Position numbers and translations under genes: made by a program. Source: Herbidospora cretacea (GTDB lineage: Bacteria > Actinomycetota > Actinomycetes > Streptosporangiales > Streptosporangiaceae). From it: a DNA stretch of 64,000 nt. This document shows, piece after piece, positions 18,255-28,175 of the stretch. The notes under the pieces were generated by a model. That model did not search any database. It was not told the DNA's origin and saw only the letters and a program-made list of their open reading frames with translations. How positions within the stretch are numbered: the stretch's first letter is position 1; every line of letters begins with the position of its first letter. The stretch is taken from the NCBI RefSeq assembly GCF_001570605.1, contig NZ_BBXG01000025.1, positions 62,001 through 126,000 on the forward strand. The letters are read 5' to 3'.

Positions 18255-19252
18255 TCAGCGCCCGTCCAGCAGCGGCTGACCGGGGTCCCACGGCTCGCCC
18301 GACCGTCTGCGGGCGATCGCCGACAGGGCCTCCAGCACGACCCGGTTGCCCAGCAGGGCGGTGATGTCGGCGTGGTCGTAGGGCGGCGCGACCTCCACGA
18401 CCTCCAGGCCGACGACCGGGAGTTCATAACAGATCCGGCGGACGGAATCGAGGAGCTCCCGGGCCGACAGGCCCCCCGGTTCGGGGGTGCCGGTGCCGGG
18501 GGCGTGGCCCGGGTCGCAGACGTCGATGTCGACCGACAGGAAGATGCCGTCGCAGTCGTCGAGGGCGATCGCGAAGGCCTCGGTCAGGCAGGCGTTCAAT
18601 CCCCTGTGGACGATCTCCGTCATCTCGTACGAGCGCATGTTCTGCCTGGCCATCCAGGTCAGGACCTCGGGGCCGGGCCAGTAGCCGCGCAGGCCGATCT
18701 GGAGGAACCGGTCGCCCCGGATGGCGCCCGACTCGATCAGGCGGCGCATGGGCTGGCCGTGGCCGTAGAGGTGGCCGAACTCGATCTCGCCGGTGTCGGC
18801 GTGGGCGTCGAAGTGGATCATCGAGACCCGGCCGAAGCCGTGGTGGCGGGCCACGCCCCGGGCGTCGGGGAGCGCGATCGAGTGGTCGCCGCCGAGGATC
18901 ACGGGGATGGCGCCGGAGGCGGCGATCGTGTGCACGGCCGCCTCGATGTCGCGGATCGAGGTCTCCAGGTCGCCGGAGAAGCACTCGACGTCGCCCGCGT
19001 CCCGCACCCGCAGATCGCGCAGGCCGTCGACCCGCAGGGCGAGGCTCGGGCGGGAGCCGTCGTGGGCCAGGTAGCAGGCCTGGCGCATGGCCGAGGGGCC
19101 GAAGCGGGCCCCCGGGCGGTGGCTGGTGCCGCCGTCGAAGGGCGCGCCGAGGATGACCACGTCGGCGCCGTCCAGCGACGCGGGGTCGGTCAGGTCGCAG
19201 CGGTCGACGCCGAGGAAGGTGATGTCGGGGCCGTACATGGGACCGTAGCGGG

Positions 19253-19256
<4 letters not shown>
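18255..19256 (-). CDS. speB: Agmatinase / ureohydrolase-family enzyme
   Basis: Binuclear manganese ureohydrolase of 333 residues; agmatine to putrescine plus urea is the family's common reaction, but guanidinobutyrate or related guanidino substrates are possible. Metal ligands are visible: GGDHSI, FDAHADT and SVDIDVCDP, plus the conserved GAPFDGGTSHRPGARFGP near the N-terminus. The ATG at 19256 overlaps the cobT stop (ATGA), placing it last in a cbiX-cobC-cobT operon. Why a ureohydrolase should be coupled to lower-ligand activation of cobalamin is not obvious. Confidence 0.85.
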
Positions 19257-20261
<1,005 letters not shown>

Positions 20262-20278
<17 letters not shown>

Positions 20279-21389
20279 CGCGGGCCTCCTTCAGCGCCGC
20301 CAGGAAGGCGGCCGTCGTCCCATCGTCGCGCACGGCGACACGTAGCCATTCCGGGCCCAGGCCCGGGAAGGTGTCGGCCCTCCGGACCGCGAAGCCCCTC
20401 TCCCGCAGGAGAGCTCTGAGGTGGAGGGCGTGCGGGAGACGTACACAGACGAAGGAGCCCTGGGGATCGGGCACGACGTAGGCGCCGAGATCGGTCAGGC
20501 CGTCGACCAGGACCTGGCGCTGACCGGCCATCTCCTCGGCCCACTTGAACGCCTCCGCCTGCGCGCGCGGCGAGACGCACGCCTCGGCGGCGGCCAGCGC
20601 GGGCGTGGAGACCGCCCAGAGCGGCTGCGCCTCCCGCATGGCGGCGATCAGCTCGGGCGGCCCGATGCCGTAGCCGATCCGGAGGCCGGCCAGCCCCCAG
20701 GTCTTGGTCAGGCTGCGGATGACGACCAGACCGGGGAGCCTGGCCGAGGCCAGCGATTCTGGCTCACCCGGGACACAGTCGGCGAAGGCCTCGTCGACGA
20801 CGAGATACCTGCCCTCCCGGGCGAGCGTGGCGATCGTCGCGGCGGGGTGCAGGACCGACGTCGGGTTGGTCGGATTGCCGATCATCACCAGATCGGCGTC
20901 GTCGGGGACGAGCGCCGCGTCCAGGACGAACGGATCGGGCAGCAGCACCCGCCCCGGCTCGACCCCGACCGCCCGCAACGCCGCCTCGGGCTCGGTGAAC
21001 TGCGGGTGCACCACGACCGGCCTCGACACAGCGGGCCCGCCGGAGCGGCGCGGCATGGCGAGGACCCTCGCGAGGAGGGTGAAGGCTTCCGCCGCGCCCA
21101 CTGTCAGCAGGACCTCGTCAGGGGTTCGCCCGTGGTGTTCGGCGACGATCCGGGTGGCCCGGTCGGCGTTCGGGTATGCCGAAATTTCCGACATGGAGGC
21201 GGCGAGAATCTGCCGAAGCCATGCCGGGGGCATGCCCTGGCGGACGTTCACCGCCAAGTCCACCAAACCCGGCCCGACCTCCCTGTCCCCATGGTGGCGG
21301 AGATCATGATGATCAGGCCAACGATGGTCAGGCCCGTGGTGATCAGGCCCCCGCTCGTCGAGCTGAGGGCCGTCGGCCTTGGGGGGCAT
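20262..21389 (-). CDS. cobC: Threonine-phosphate decarboxylase-like PLP enzyme, His-rich N-terminus
   Basis: Class I aminotransferase-fold enzyme (375 aa) that in the cobalamin pathway provides aminopropanol phosphate. PLP site: SLTKTWGLAGLRIGYG carries the Schiff-base lysine; upstream are DLVMIGNPTNPTS and VVDEAFADC. The ATG at 21389 shares TGATG with the cbiX stop. Residues about 11-36 form an unusual His/Asp-rich leader with seven histidines in 17 residues (DHHGPDHRWPDHHDLRHHGD), before the normal fold begins at VDLAVNVRQG. Such a tail may bind cobalt or nickel, or may be incidental low complexity. A histidinol-phosphate aminotransferase-like function is the alternative. Confidence 0.88.
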
Positions 21390-22279
21390 CAGACGCGGGC
21401 CGGGACCGGGAAGATCTCCTGGAGTCTCTCGGTGGCCAGGGCCTGGGCGTAGCGCTGGCGGGCGGTCGTGGCGGCGGCGCCCGCGAGGGCCTCCTCGTAG
21501 CGGTCGATCACCACGTCGGCCAGGCCCTCGCAGTCGCCGATGACCTCGGCGCAGCGGATGTCCAGGCCCTCGTGGTTGGCGCCGTAGGCCAGGGCCGCGG
21601 CCCAGATGCGCTCCAGCACGCCGCCCGCGAACAGCACGTAGGGCAGCACGATGACCCGCTTGGCGCCCAGGCGACGGCAGCGCTCCAGGCCGCCGGGGAC
21701 CCCGGGACGCGCGTGGGACACGTAGGCCGTCTCGACGGTCAGGTAGTCGGCCGCGTGGGTCTCCCAGAACAGCCGGGACACCCGGTGGACCTCGGCGTTG
21801 GCCGCGGTGCTGGGCGAGCCGTGGCCGACCAGCACGACCGCCGTCTCGGCGGGCGTGATCGGCTCGGCGTCCTCGAAGAAGGCGCCGCGCACGAACGTGG
21901 GCATGTCGTCGGCCGCGTCGGCGAGGCGTTCGGCCAGGAGTTCCAGGATGCGGGGATCGGGGCCGAGCGGGCGGCCCAGGTCGTATCCGAGCGTCGGGTG
22001 GAGTTCCTGGGCCAGCGCGAGCGTGCCGGGGATGTCGCCCAGCGCGGCGCGGTCGCCGGTGAGGCTCAGCGGCTGGGCGACGAGGTGGTGGTGGCCGCGT
22101 GCGACGAGCGAGGCGACCGACTCCGCGAGCGGCGGGCGGGCTCCGGTGACGAAGCCGCCGGACACGTCGGCGACGTCCCGGTCGAGGCGGCAACGGAGCC
22201 GATGAACGAACCGGCCGAATTCGGCTACGCCGGTTTCGTCATGCGTGCCGTGCCCGATGAGCAGCAGCGGCGGTCTCAT
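21389..22279 (-). CDS. cbiX: CbiX/SirB-type sirohydrochlorin chelatase
   Basis: Class II chelatase that inserts cobalt (or iron) into sirohydrochlorin. The 296-residue length from the ATG at 22279 reflects two CbiX repeats. The first begins LLLIGHGTHDE with the catalytic histidine. The second begins VVLVGHGSPST and continues with VIVLPYVLFAGGV. The chosen start follows AGGGGAGATC; in-frame codons to 22345 lack family similarity. It heads the run cbiX-cobC-cobT-speB. I could not find a cobalamin riboswitch in the 86 bp before it. Confidence 0.9.
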   Translation of the reverse strand: MRPPLLLIGHGTHDETGVAEFGRFVHRLRCRLDRDVADVSGGFVTGARPPLAESVASLVARGHHHLVAQPLSLTGDRAALGDIPGTLALAQELHPTLGYDLGRPLGPDPRILELLAERLADAADDMPTFVRGAFFEDAEPITPAETAVVLVGHGSPSTAANAEVHRVSRLFWETHAADYLTVETAYVSHARPGVPGGLERCRRLGAKRVIVLPYVLFAGGVLERIWAAALAYGANHEGLDIRCAEVIGDCEGLADVVIDRYEEALAGAAATTARQRYAQALATERLQEIFPVPARV

Positions 22280-22365
22280 CTCAACGATCTCCCCTGGCTT
22301 GACCTGCTCCGCAAAGATAGCCGAGCTTGTCGTGCAATGGGGCATTCTTCTTGGGTTTGCCCAGC

Positions 22366-23442
22366 TCAGAGCTCACCGATCAAGAGGCCGTAAACCGCTG
22401 TGTCGGCCCTTCCACCGGGAATCGGGATGGCCCCGCGCAGGATGCCCTCCTCGGCGAAACCGGCTTTCTCGGCGACTTTCCGGCTCGCCAGGTTGCCCTC
22501 CGCGATCATCAGCTGGACCCGCGCGAAACCCTGCGCGAACAGGAAGGCGGTGAGGGTGCGGACGGCCTCGACGGCGTAACCCTGCCGCCGCGCCCACGGC
22601 GAAATCCAGTAGCCGATCTCGGCGTCGCCGCGCTCGCGGTCGGCCCGTACGACGGAGACCGCCCCGGCCAGCCGCCCGCCCTCGACCGGTTCGAGCGCGT
22701 AGGTGACGCTCTGCCGCCGGTCGCTGTGGGCCTGGTGGGTGCACCAGTCGAGCGCCTTCTCCAGGGTGTAGCCGACCGCCCACGGCATCCAGCGGGCGAT
22801 CTCGGTGTCGTCGCGCACCGCCGCGAGCACGTCGAACGCGTCGCGCTTGGCGAAGGGCCGCAGCTCCAGCCGGTCGGCCGCCAGCCGCGACGGGAACCCA
22901 GTCGGCCGGTCGCCGCGCAGCAGGCCGAAGACGACCACGTCGTGAGGTCCGTCGTCCTCGAAACCCGCGCCGCGCAGCAGGCCCTCACGGGTGAACCCGG
23001 CCTTCTCGGCGACCCTGATCGAGGCGGCGTTGCCCGCGATGGCGCGCAGCTCCACCCGCCGCAGCCGGGCCGGGCCGAGCGCCCAGCGGGCCAGCCCGCC
23101 GAGCGCCTCGGGCGCGTAGCCGTTGCCCCGGTGGGCGGGGTGGACGCCGTAGCCGACCTCGGTCGTCCCGGCGCCCCAGTGGGTCTTGAACAGGCTGATC
23201 GCCCCGACGATCCGCCCGTGACGCTCCATGGCCAGGTGGATGCCCTGGTTCGAGCGGCGCAGCTCGTGGACGCCGTTGACGAGCCACGAGACGATGCCGC
23301 CCGCGTAACCGGGGGCTCCCGGCGGCAGGGCGGTCGGGTGGGCGCCGTCCTGCACGATCGCCCGGACCTGCTCGTGGTCGGCCGGGCGGAAGTTACGCAG
23401 GACGAGCCGGTCGGTCGCGATGGACAGGCGCTCGTCGAACAC
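22366..23442 (-). CDS. Tandem GNAT (RimJ/RimL-type) acetyltransferase
   Basis: 358 residues made of two consecutive GNAT N-acetyltransferase domains. Domain 1 (residues about 8-175) has VGYGVHPAHRGNGYAPEAL; domain 2 (about 185-355) has IGYWISPWARRQGYAVEAV. Both are the acetyl-CoA pyrophosphate loop (R/Q-x-x-G-x-G/A). Each ends with the RimJ-like NxxSxxVAEKAGF motif. Such double-GNAT proteins are common in actinomycetes; substrates are unknown. It ends 86 bp before cbiX, same strand. Confidence 0.88.
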   Translation of the reverse strand: MFDERLSIATDRLVLRNFRPADHEQVRAIVQDGAHPTALPPGAPGYAGGIVSWLVNGVHELRRSNQGIHLAMERHGRIVGAISLFKTHWGAGTTEVGYGVHPAHRGNGYAPEALGGLARWALGPARLRRVELRAIAGNAASIRVAEKAGFTREGLLRGAGFEDDGPHDVVVFGLLRGDRPTGFPSRLAADRLELRPFAKRDAFDVLAAVRDDTEIARWMPWAVGYTLEKALDWCTHQAHSDRRQSVTYALEPVEGGRLAGAVSVVRADRERGDAEIGYWISPWARRQGYAVEAVRTLTAFLFAQGFARVQLMIAEGNLASRKVAEKAGFAEEGILRGAIPIPGGRADTAVYGLLIGEL

Positions 23443-23458
23443 GCCCCATACCGTACGA

Positions 23459-24025
23459 CTACCCGGTGGCGATGACGACCTCGAGCGTCCGCGGCCCGTG
23501 CACGCCCTCGACCCGGTTCAGCTCGATGTCGCTCGTGGCGGACGGGCCGCTGATCCAGGTGAGCGGGCGGGCGGCGTCCAGGCGGGCGATCGCGTCGGGG
23601 ACGTTCGGCACGATCTGGTCCTCCCGGACCACGCACAGGTGGTAGTCGGGGATGAGGGTCTGCGCGCGGGCGCCCTGGCCGGGCCCGGCGTCGAGCACGA
23701 TCGTGCCGGTCTCGGCGATGGCGACCGCGCAGGTGGAGATGACGCCGTCGGTCTCGCCCTCGGAGGGGGCGTACCAGTGCGAGGGGAACCCTTCGGGCAC
23801 GGCCAGCGCCCTGCCGCCGGTGATCTCCGCGATCGTCGCGGCCACCTCGGCGCGCGGGACGACGTGCACGACCGCTCTGTAGTCGCGGACCCGTTCGGCG
23901 AACAGCTCCACGTCGCCCGGTTCGCCGGTCGCGCCCCGGTAGCCGCGGACGATCTCCGCCTCGGGCGCGCCCTCGACGGCCGACCGGATGCGCCGCAGGA
24001 TGACCTCACGTGCCGCCGCGCTCAT
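23459..24025 (-). CDS. lutC: Lactate utilisation protein C (LUD domain)
   Basis: 188-residue LUD-domain subunit of the LutABC iron-sulfur system that oxidises L-lactate to pyruvate. Typical strings are AIAETGTIVLDAG and LIPDYHLCVVREDQIVPNVPDAI, ending with ISGPSATSDIELNRVEGVHGPRTLEVVI. The start overlaps the lutB stop by 4 bp (ATGA). It is the last gene of the lutABC operon. Confidence 0.93.
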   Translation of the reverse strand: MSAAAREVILRRIRSAVEGAPEAEIVRGYRGATGEPGDVELFAERVRDYRAVVHVVPRAEVAATIAEITGGRALAVPEGFPSHWYAPSEGETDGVISTCAVAIAETGTIVLDAGPGQGARAQTLIPDYHLCVVREDQIVPNVPDAIARLDAARPLTWISGPSATSDIELNRVEGVHGPRTLEVVIATG

Positions 24026-25470
24026 TTCTTCCTGCTTTCCTGAGGCAGATTCCCGACGGGAGGCACGGCCGGCCTCCGGCCGTCCGCGCCTCCCTCCCTG
24101 ACCCACCAGTCGCGGAACGACTCGGCGGGGATGTCCGGCAGGTCGCGGGTGTCGGTCCAGCCCGACAGCGGGCCGGGCAGGCGCTTGGGCACCAGCCTGC
24201 GCATCCGGCCGCCGAACCGCTGCGCCTTGGCCAGCCGCTTCGAGCGGTTGAACACCCATCCGGCGGCGGCCATGCCGGCCTTCTCCGTACGGGGATGCCG
24301 CGCCTTCCCGCGCAGGTCGACGAGCACCGACGGGATGTCGATCGCGACCGGGCAGACCTCGTAGCAGGCCCCGCACAGCGACGACGCGTAGGGCAGCGAC
24401 CGGTCGAGCGGCGTGTCCATGCCCCGCAGCTGCGGCGTCAGGATCGCGCCGATCGGCCCGGGGTAGACCGAACCGTAGGAGTGGCCGCCGGCGCGCTCGT
24501 AGACCGGGCAGACGTTGAGGCAGGCCGAGCAGCGGATGCAGCGCAGCGCCTGGCGTCCCACCTTGTCGGCCAGCACCGAGGTGCGCCCGTTGTCGAGCAG
24601 CACGAGATGGAACTCCTGGCCTTCGGTCGCGCCGGTCCACATCGAGGTGTACGGGTTCATCCGCTCCCCCGTGGAGCTGCGCGGCAGCAGCTGGAGGAAC
24701 ACCTCCAGGTCCTGCCAGGCGGGCAGCAGCTTCTCGATGCCGACCACGCTGATCAGCGTCTTCGGCAGCGTGAGGCACATCCGCCCGTTGCCCTCTGACT
24801 CCAGGACCACCAGCGTGCCGGTCTCGGCGATCATGAAGTTGGCGCCCGAGATGGCGACCTTGGCCTCCAGGAACCGTTGACGCAGGTAGAGCCGCGCGGC
24901 CTCGGCCAGGGCACGCGGCTCGTCGGTCAGGTCCTTCGGCGCTCCGGCCATCTTCTTCAGGAAGAGCTCGCGGATCTCGGCCCGGTTGCGGTGGATCGCG
25001 GGGACCAGGATGTGCGAGGGGAAGTCGTCGCCGAGCTGCACGATCAACTCGGCCAGGTCGGTCTCGAACGCCTCGATGCCCTCTTCGGCGAGCGCCTCGT
25101 TGAGGCCGATCTCCATGGTGGCCATCGACTTGACCTTGACGACCTCGGTCTCGCCGGTCTCCTTGACCAGCCGGGCGACGATCCGGTTGGCCTCGGCGGC
25201 GTCCCTCGCCCAGTGGACGGTGCCGCCCGCCTCGGTGACCTTCTCCTCCATCTGGAGCAGGTACCGGTCGAGGTTCCGCAGCGTGTGGTCCTTGATCGCC
25301 TTGCCCGCCTCGCGCAGCTCGGCCCAGTCGTCGAGCTCTCCGACGACGGCGGCCCGCTTGCCCCGGATCGTGTGGGTGGCCTTGCGCAGGTTGAACCTGA
25401 GCTGACTGTTCTGGACGGCCTTGGCGGCGTTCTTCGGGAACGCCGGCATGCCGACGAAGGTGCCGCTCAT
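24022..25470 (-). CDS. lutB: Lactate utilisation iron-sulfur protein LutB
   Basis: 482 residues. An N-terminal LUD-like region (about 60-290) precedes two ferredoxin-type clusters: CIRCSACLNVCPVY (about residue 308) and CGACYEVCPVAID (about 363), each binding a 4Fe-4S centre. It passes electrons within the LutABC lactate dehydrogenase complex at the membrane. The ATG at 25470 overlaps the lutA stop by 4 bp; the open frame extends upstream only as antisense of lutA. Confidence 0.94.
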   Translation of the reverse strand: MSGTFVGMPAFPKNAAKAVQNSQLRFNLRKATHTIRGKRAAVVGELDDWAELREAGKAIKDHTLRNLDRYLLQMEEKVTEAGGTVHWARDAAEANRIVARLVKETGETEVVKVKSMATMEIGLNEALAEEGIEAFETDLAELIVQLGDDFPSHILVPAIHRNRAEIRELFLKKMAGAPKDLTDEPRALAEAARLYLRQRFLEAKVAISGANFMIAETGTLVVLESEGNGRMCLTLPKTLISVVGIEKLLPAWQDLEVFLQLLPRSSTGERMNPYTSMWTGATEGQEFHLVLLDNGRTSVLADKVGRQALRCIRCSACLNVCPVYERAGGHSYGSVYPGPIGAILTPQLRGMDTPLDRSLPYASSLCGACYEVCPVAIDIPSVLVDLRGKARHPRTEKAGMAAAGWVFNRSKRLAKAQRFGGRMRRLVPKRLPGPLSGWTDTRDLPDIPAESFRDWWVREGGADGRRPAVPPVGNLPQESRKK

Positions 25471-26171
25471 TCGGCGCTCTCTTCGGTCGAGGCGAGGATC
25501 TCGGCGAGGTGCAGGACGCGTACACCCGATTTCTGGCGTCTGAGGGTGCCGCCGATGTGCAGCAGGCACGAGTTGTCGGCGGCGCAGAGCACCTCGGCCC
25601 CGGTCTTCATGACGTTGCCGATCTTGTCAGCGCACATCGCGGCGCTCACGTCGCGGTTCTTGACCGCGAAGGTGCCGCCGAAGCCGCAGCACTCCTCGGC
25701 GCCCGGGAGCGGGACCAGCTCCAGCCCTCTGACCATCTTGAGCAGGTCGGTCGGTCTGTCGCCGACCTTCAGGCCGCGCAGCGAGTGGCAGGTCGGGTGG
25801 TAGGTCACCTTGTGCGGGAAGTAGGCCCCCACGTCGGTGACCTTGAGGACGTCGACCAGGAACTCCGACAGGTCGTACACCTTCGGGATGTCCTCGATGT
25901 CGAGGTGGGGATACTGCTCGCGGACCATCGCGGCGCACGAGCCCGACGGGGCGACGACGGCGTCGTAGCCGGCGAAGGTCTCGGTGAACCGGTTGGCCAG
26001 TTTGACCGCTTCGTCGCGGTAGCCGGTGTTCAGGTGCATCTGCCCGCAGCACGTCTGGGCGAGGGGGAACTCGACGTCGACCCCGAGTCTTCGGAGCAGC
26101 CCGACGGCGGCCTTCCCCGTGCCGGGGAAGAGCGTGTCGTTGACACAGGTGATGAAGAGCGCGACCCGCAC
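25467..26171 (-). CDS. lutA: Lactate utilisation protein LutA (CCG domains)
   Basis: Heterodisulfide-reductase-like subunit with two cysteine-rich CCG motifs, CCGQMH (about residue 42) and ECCGFGG, characteristic of LutA/GlpC/HdrD proteins that bind iron-sulfur clusters. The GTG at 26171 after GGGAG is chosen: it starts VRVALFITCVNDTLFPG, the usual N-terminus. Codons upstream to 26219 lie in the operator region and are unlikely to be translated. First gene of lutABC, divergent from the GntR regulator. Confidence 0.92.
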   Translation of the reverse strand: MRVALFITCVNDTLFPGTGKAAVGLLRRLGVDVEFPLAQTCCGQMHLNTGYRDEAVKLANRFTETFAGYDAVVAPSGSCAAMVREQYPHLDIEDIPKVYDLSEFLVDVLKVTDVGAYFPHKVTYHPTCHSLRGLKVGDRPTDLLKMVRGLELVPLPGAEECCGFGGTFAVKNRDVSAAMCADKIGNVMKTGAEVLCAADNSCLLHIGGTLRRQKSGVRVLHLAEILASTEESAE

Positions 26172-26188
26172 CGGGACTCCCGCAGGTA

Positions 26189-26214
26189 TGGTCAGACCAA
26201 ATATGGTCAGACCA
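26189..26214. promoter_or_regulatory. Tandem FadR/LldR-type operators
   Basis: Two identical palindromes TGGTCAGACCA (26189-26199 and 26204-26214), 15 bp centre to centre, between the divergent lutA and regulator genes. They match the TGGTnnnACCA pattern bound by FadR-family GntR regulators, including lactate regulators. Confidence 0.88.
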
Positions 26215-26240
26215 TACACCTACCGGGCGGAAGGATCACG

Positions 26241-26897
26241 GTGCGGACCTTCGAAACGGTTCTTGCCCAAATCGAGCAGCGCATCGCCGCCGACGGCCTG
26301 ACGGTCGGCGACCGCCTCCCCGGAGAGCGGCAGCTCGCCGAACAGCTCCAGGTGAGCCGGTCGTCGGTACGTGAGGCCCTGCGCGTGCTGGAGACCCTGG
26401 GCGTGGTCTCGTCGCAGGTGGGACGGGGTCCGGACGCCGGCGCGGTGCTGACCTCACGCCCCGACGGGACGCTGGCCGACCTCCTGCGGCTCAACCTCGG
26501 CCTGACGACCATGTCGGCCCGCGAGGTCCTCGACACCCGCCTGATGATCGAACGCTGGTCGGCGGCCCGGGTGACCTCGGCCCCGGCGGAGATGACCGAG
26601 GCCCTCGCCGCGATGGACGCGGCGGCCTCCCCGGAGGAGTTCGTGACCCACGACATCGCCTTCCACGTGGCGCTCACCGACGCGGCGGGCAACCGGCTGC
26701 TTTCGGCCGTCATGCGGGCCCTGCGCGACGCCCTGGTGTCGAACGCGGTCGAGGCGGTGCGCCGCCTGGGCCACACGGACGACCTCCAGGCCGACCACCG
26801 GCGAATCCACGCGGCCATCGAGTCGGGCGACGGGGCCGAGGCGGTCGAAGCGGTGACCGCCCACCTGGCCAGAGCCTACGAGAACGTCTTCCACTGA
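26241..26897 (+). CDS. lutR: FadR-family GntR regulator, probable LutR/LldR
   Basis: 218-residue regulator. Residues 1-70 form the winged helix (RLPGERQLAEQLQVSRSSVREALRVLETLGVVSSQVGRGPDAGAVL). The remainder is the all-helical FCD ligand domain with its metal-binding pattern (LDTRLMIERWSAARV, DIAFHVALTDAAGNRLL, DHRRIHAAIESGD). The GTG at 26241 follows GGAAGGATC. It lies 26 bp from tandem TGGTCAGACCA operators and diverges from lutABC, so it most likely represses lactate utilisation and itself until lactate is present. Confidence 0.9.
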   Translation: MRTFETVLAQIEQRIAADGLTVGDRLPGERQLAEQLQVSRSSVREALRVLETLGVVSSQVGRGPDAGAVLTSRPDGTLADLLRLNLGLTTMSAREVLDTRLMIERWSAARVTSAPAEMTEALAAMDAAASPEEFVTHDIAFHVALTDAAGNRLLSAVMRALRDALVSNAVEAVRRLGHTDDLQADHRRIHAAIESGDGAEAVEAVTAHLARAYENVFH

Positions 26898-26921
26898 CGG
26901 ACCGCGCGGCCTTCCAGCACG

Positions 26922-27019
26922 GCTCATCTGGCCCGCCCTTACGAGAGAGTCAGGCTGTCCACCGGCGCGGTCATCCGGCCTGAGGGCGACGGTCTTTCAC
27001 TAGCGCTCATCTGGCCCGC
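26922..27019. repeat. Short direct repeat in intergenic region
   Basis: GCTCATCTGGCCCGC occurs at 26922-26936 and again at 27005-27019, 83 bp apart, within the 265-bp gap between lutR and the LLM oxidoreductase. Nothing else is recognisable there apart from the KstR-like box further on. Confidence 0.7.
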
Positions 27020-27139
27020 GCCTAGCTGACGTGGCCAAGCGGTCATCCACAGGCGTGATCGTTCAGCGCGAGGATGTCGGTCGCCCGGGGGACGATGATC
27101 CGGCCCCGGGTGGGTGGGCCATGGGCTGTCTCTTCGGGT

Positions 27140-27153
27140 CAGAACGTGTTCTA
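27140..27153. promoter_or_regulatory. KstR-like palindromic operator
   Basis: CAGAACGTGTTCTA, with the perfect core AGAAC-GT-GTTCT, lies 9 bp before the ATG of the LLM oxidoreductase. It fits the TNNAACNNGTTNNA box of KstR, the TetR repressor of sterol catabolism, except for the first base. Confidence 0.65.
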
Positions 27154-27162
27154 GTTTTCGGT

Positions 27163-28158
27163 ATGAAGCTGGGTCTGAACCTCGGTTACTGGCAGCGCAC
27201 CCCCTCTGACGCGACCGCTCTGGTCCAGGCCGCCGAGCGGCTCGGTTACGACTCGGTGTGGACGGCCGAGGCCTACGGCAGCGACGCCTTCACGCCGCTG
27301 GCCTGGTACGGAGCCCGGACCTCGCGGATCAAGCTGGGCACCTCGGTGGTGCAGCTCAGCGCCCGGACCCCGGCGGCGACCGCGATGACCGCGATGACGC
27401 TCGACCACCTCACCGGCGGCCGGCTGCTGCTCGGCCTCGGGGCCTCGGGACCGCAGGTGGTCGAAGGGTGGTACGGCGTCCCGTTCGCCCGCCCGCTGGC
27501 GCGGACCCGCGAATACGTCGAGATCATGCGGAAGATCTGGCGGCGGGAGGAACCCGTCACCAACGACGGCCCCCACTACCCGCTGCCCTTGCCGCTGGGC
27601 AAACCGCTCAAGCTGATCACCCACCCGCTGCGCGCCGACATCCCCGTCTACCTGGGCGCCGAAGGGCCGAAGAACGTCGCCCTGGCCGCCGAGATCGGCC
27701 AGGGCTGGCTCCCGCTGTTCGCCATCCCTTCCAAGATCGAGTCCATGTACGGGGAGGCGCTCGCCACCCGTACCGACGACTTCGACATCGCCGCGATGGT
27801 CATGGTGCTGATCACCGACGACGTCCGGGCCGGGCTCGACGTGGTGAAGATGATGCTGAGCCTCTACATCGGCGGGATGGGGTCGTCCAAGAGGAACTTC
27901 CACGCCGACATCATCGGCCGCATGGGCTTCGCCGAGGAGGCCGCCCACATCCAGGCCCTCTTCCTCGACGGCCGCCGGGACGAGGCCTTCGCCGCCATCC
28001 CCGACGAACTGGCCGACGGGATCTCCTTGGTCGGCCCGCCGGGACGAATCAAGGAACGACTGGCACCATGGCGGGACAGCCCGGTGACGAGCCTGCTCGT
28101 CATGGGCCCCAGGGACGAGGACGAACTGAGGACGATCAGGGACCTGGTCGTCGAATAG
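27163..28158 (+). CDS. LLM-class (probably F420-dependent) oxidoreductase
   Basis: 331-residue luciferase-like TIM-barrel oxidoreductase; relatives use coenzyme F420 (or FMN). The start MKLGLNLGYWQ, the AERLGYDSVWTAEAYGSDAFTPLAW stretch and GRLLLGLGASGPQVVEGWYG are typical. The ATG at 27163 is chosen because homologous sequence begins there and the codons upstream overlap the promoter. A KstR-like operator ends 9 bp before the start, leaving almost no leader, so transcription may be leaderless. Members of this subgroup have been annotated in acyl-CoA or steroid side-chain metabolism; with the operator this is a plausible but unproven role. Confidence 0.88.
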   Translation: MKLGLNLGYWQRTPSDATALVQAAERLGYDSVWTAEAYGSDAFTPLAWYGARTSRIKLGTSVVQLSARTPAATAMTAMTLDHLTGGRLLLGLGASGPQVVEGWYGVPFARPLARTREYVEIMRKIWRREEPVTNDGPHYPLPLPLGKPLKLITHPLRADIPVYLGAEGPKNVALAAEIGQGWLPLFAIPSKIESMYGEALATRTDDFDIAAMVMVLITDDVRAGLDVVKMMLSLYIGGMGSSKRNFHADIIGRMGFAEEAAHIQALFLDGRRDEAFAAIPDELADGISLVGPPGRIKERLAPWRDSPVTSLLVMGPRDEDELRTIRDLVVE

Positions 28159-28175
28159 GGGGGTTATCCAGGCGG

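Noticed and set aside
22280-22365. Cobalamin riboswitch before cbiX (also checked before cbiB and cobA)
   Set aside because: The gaps are too short and I could not find the B12-box-like core; control may be transcriptional or further upstream.
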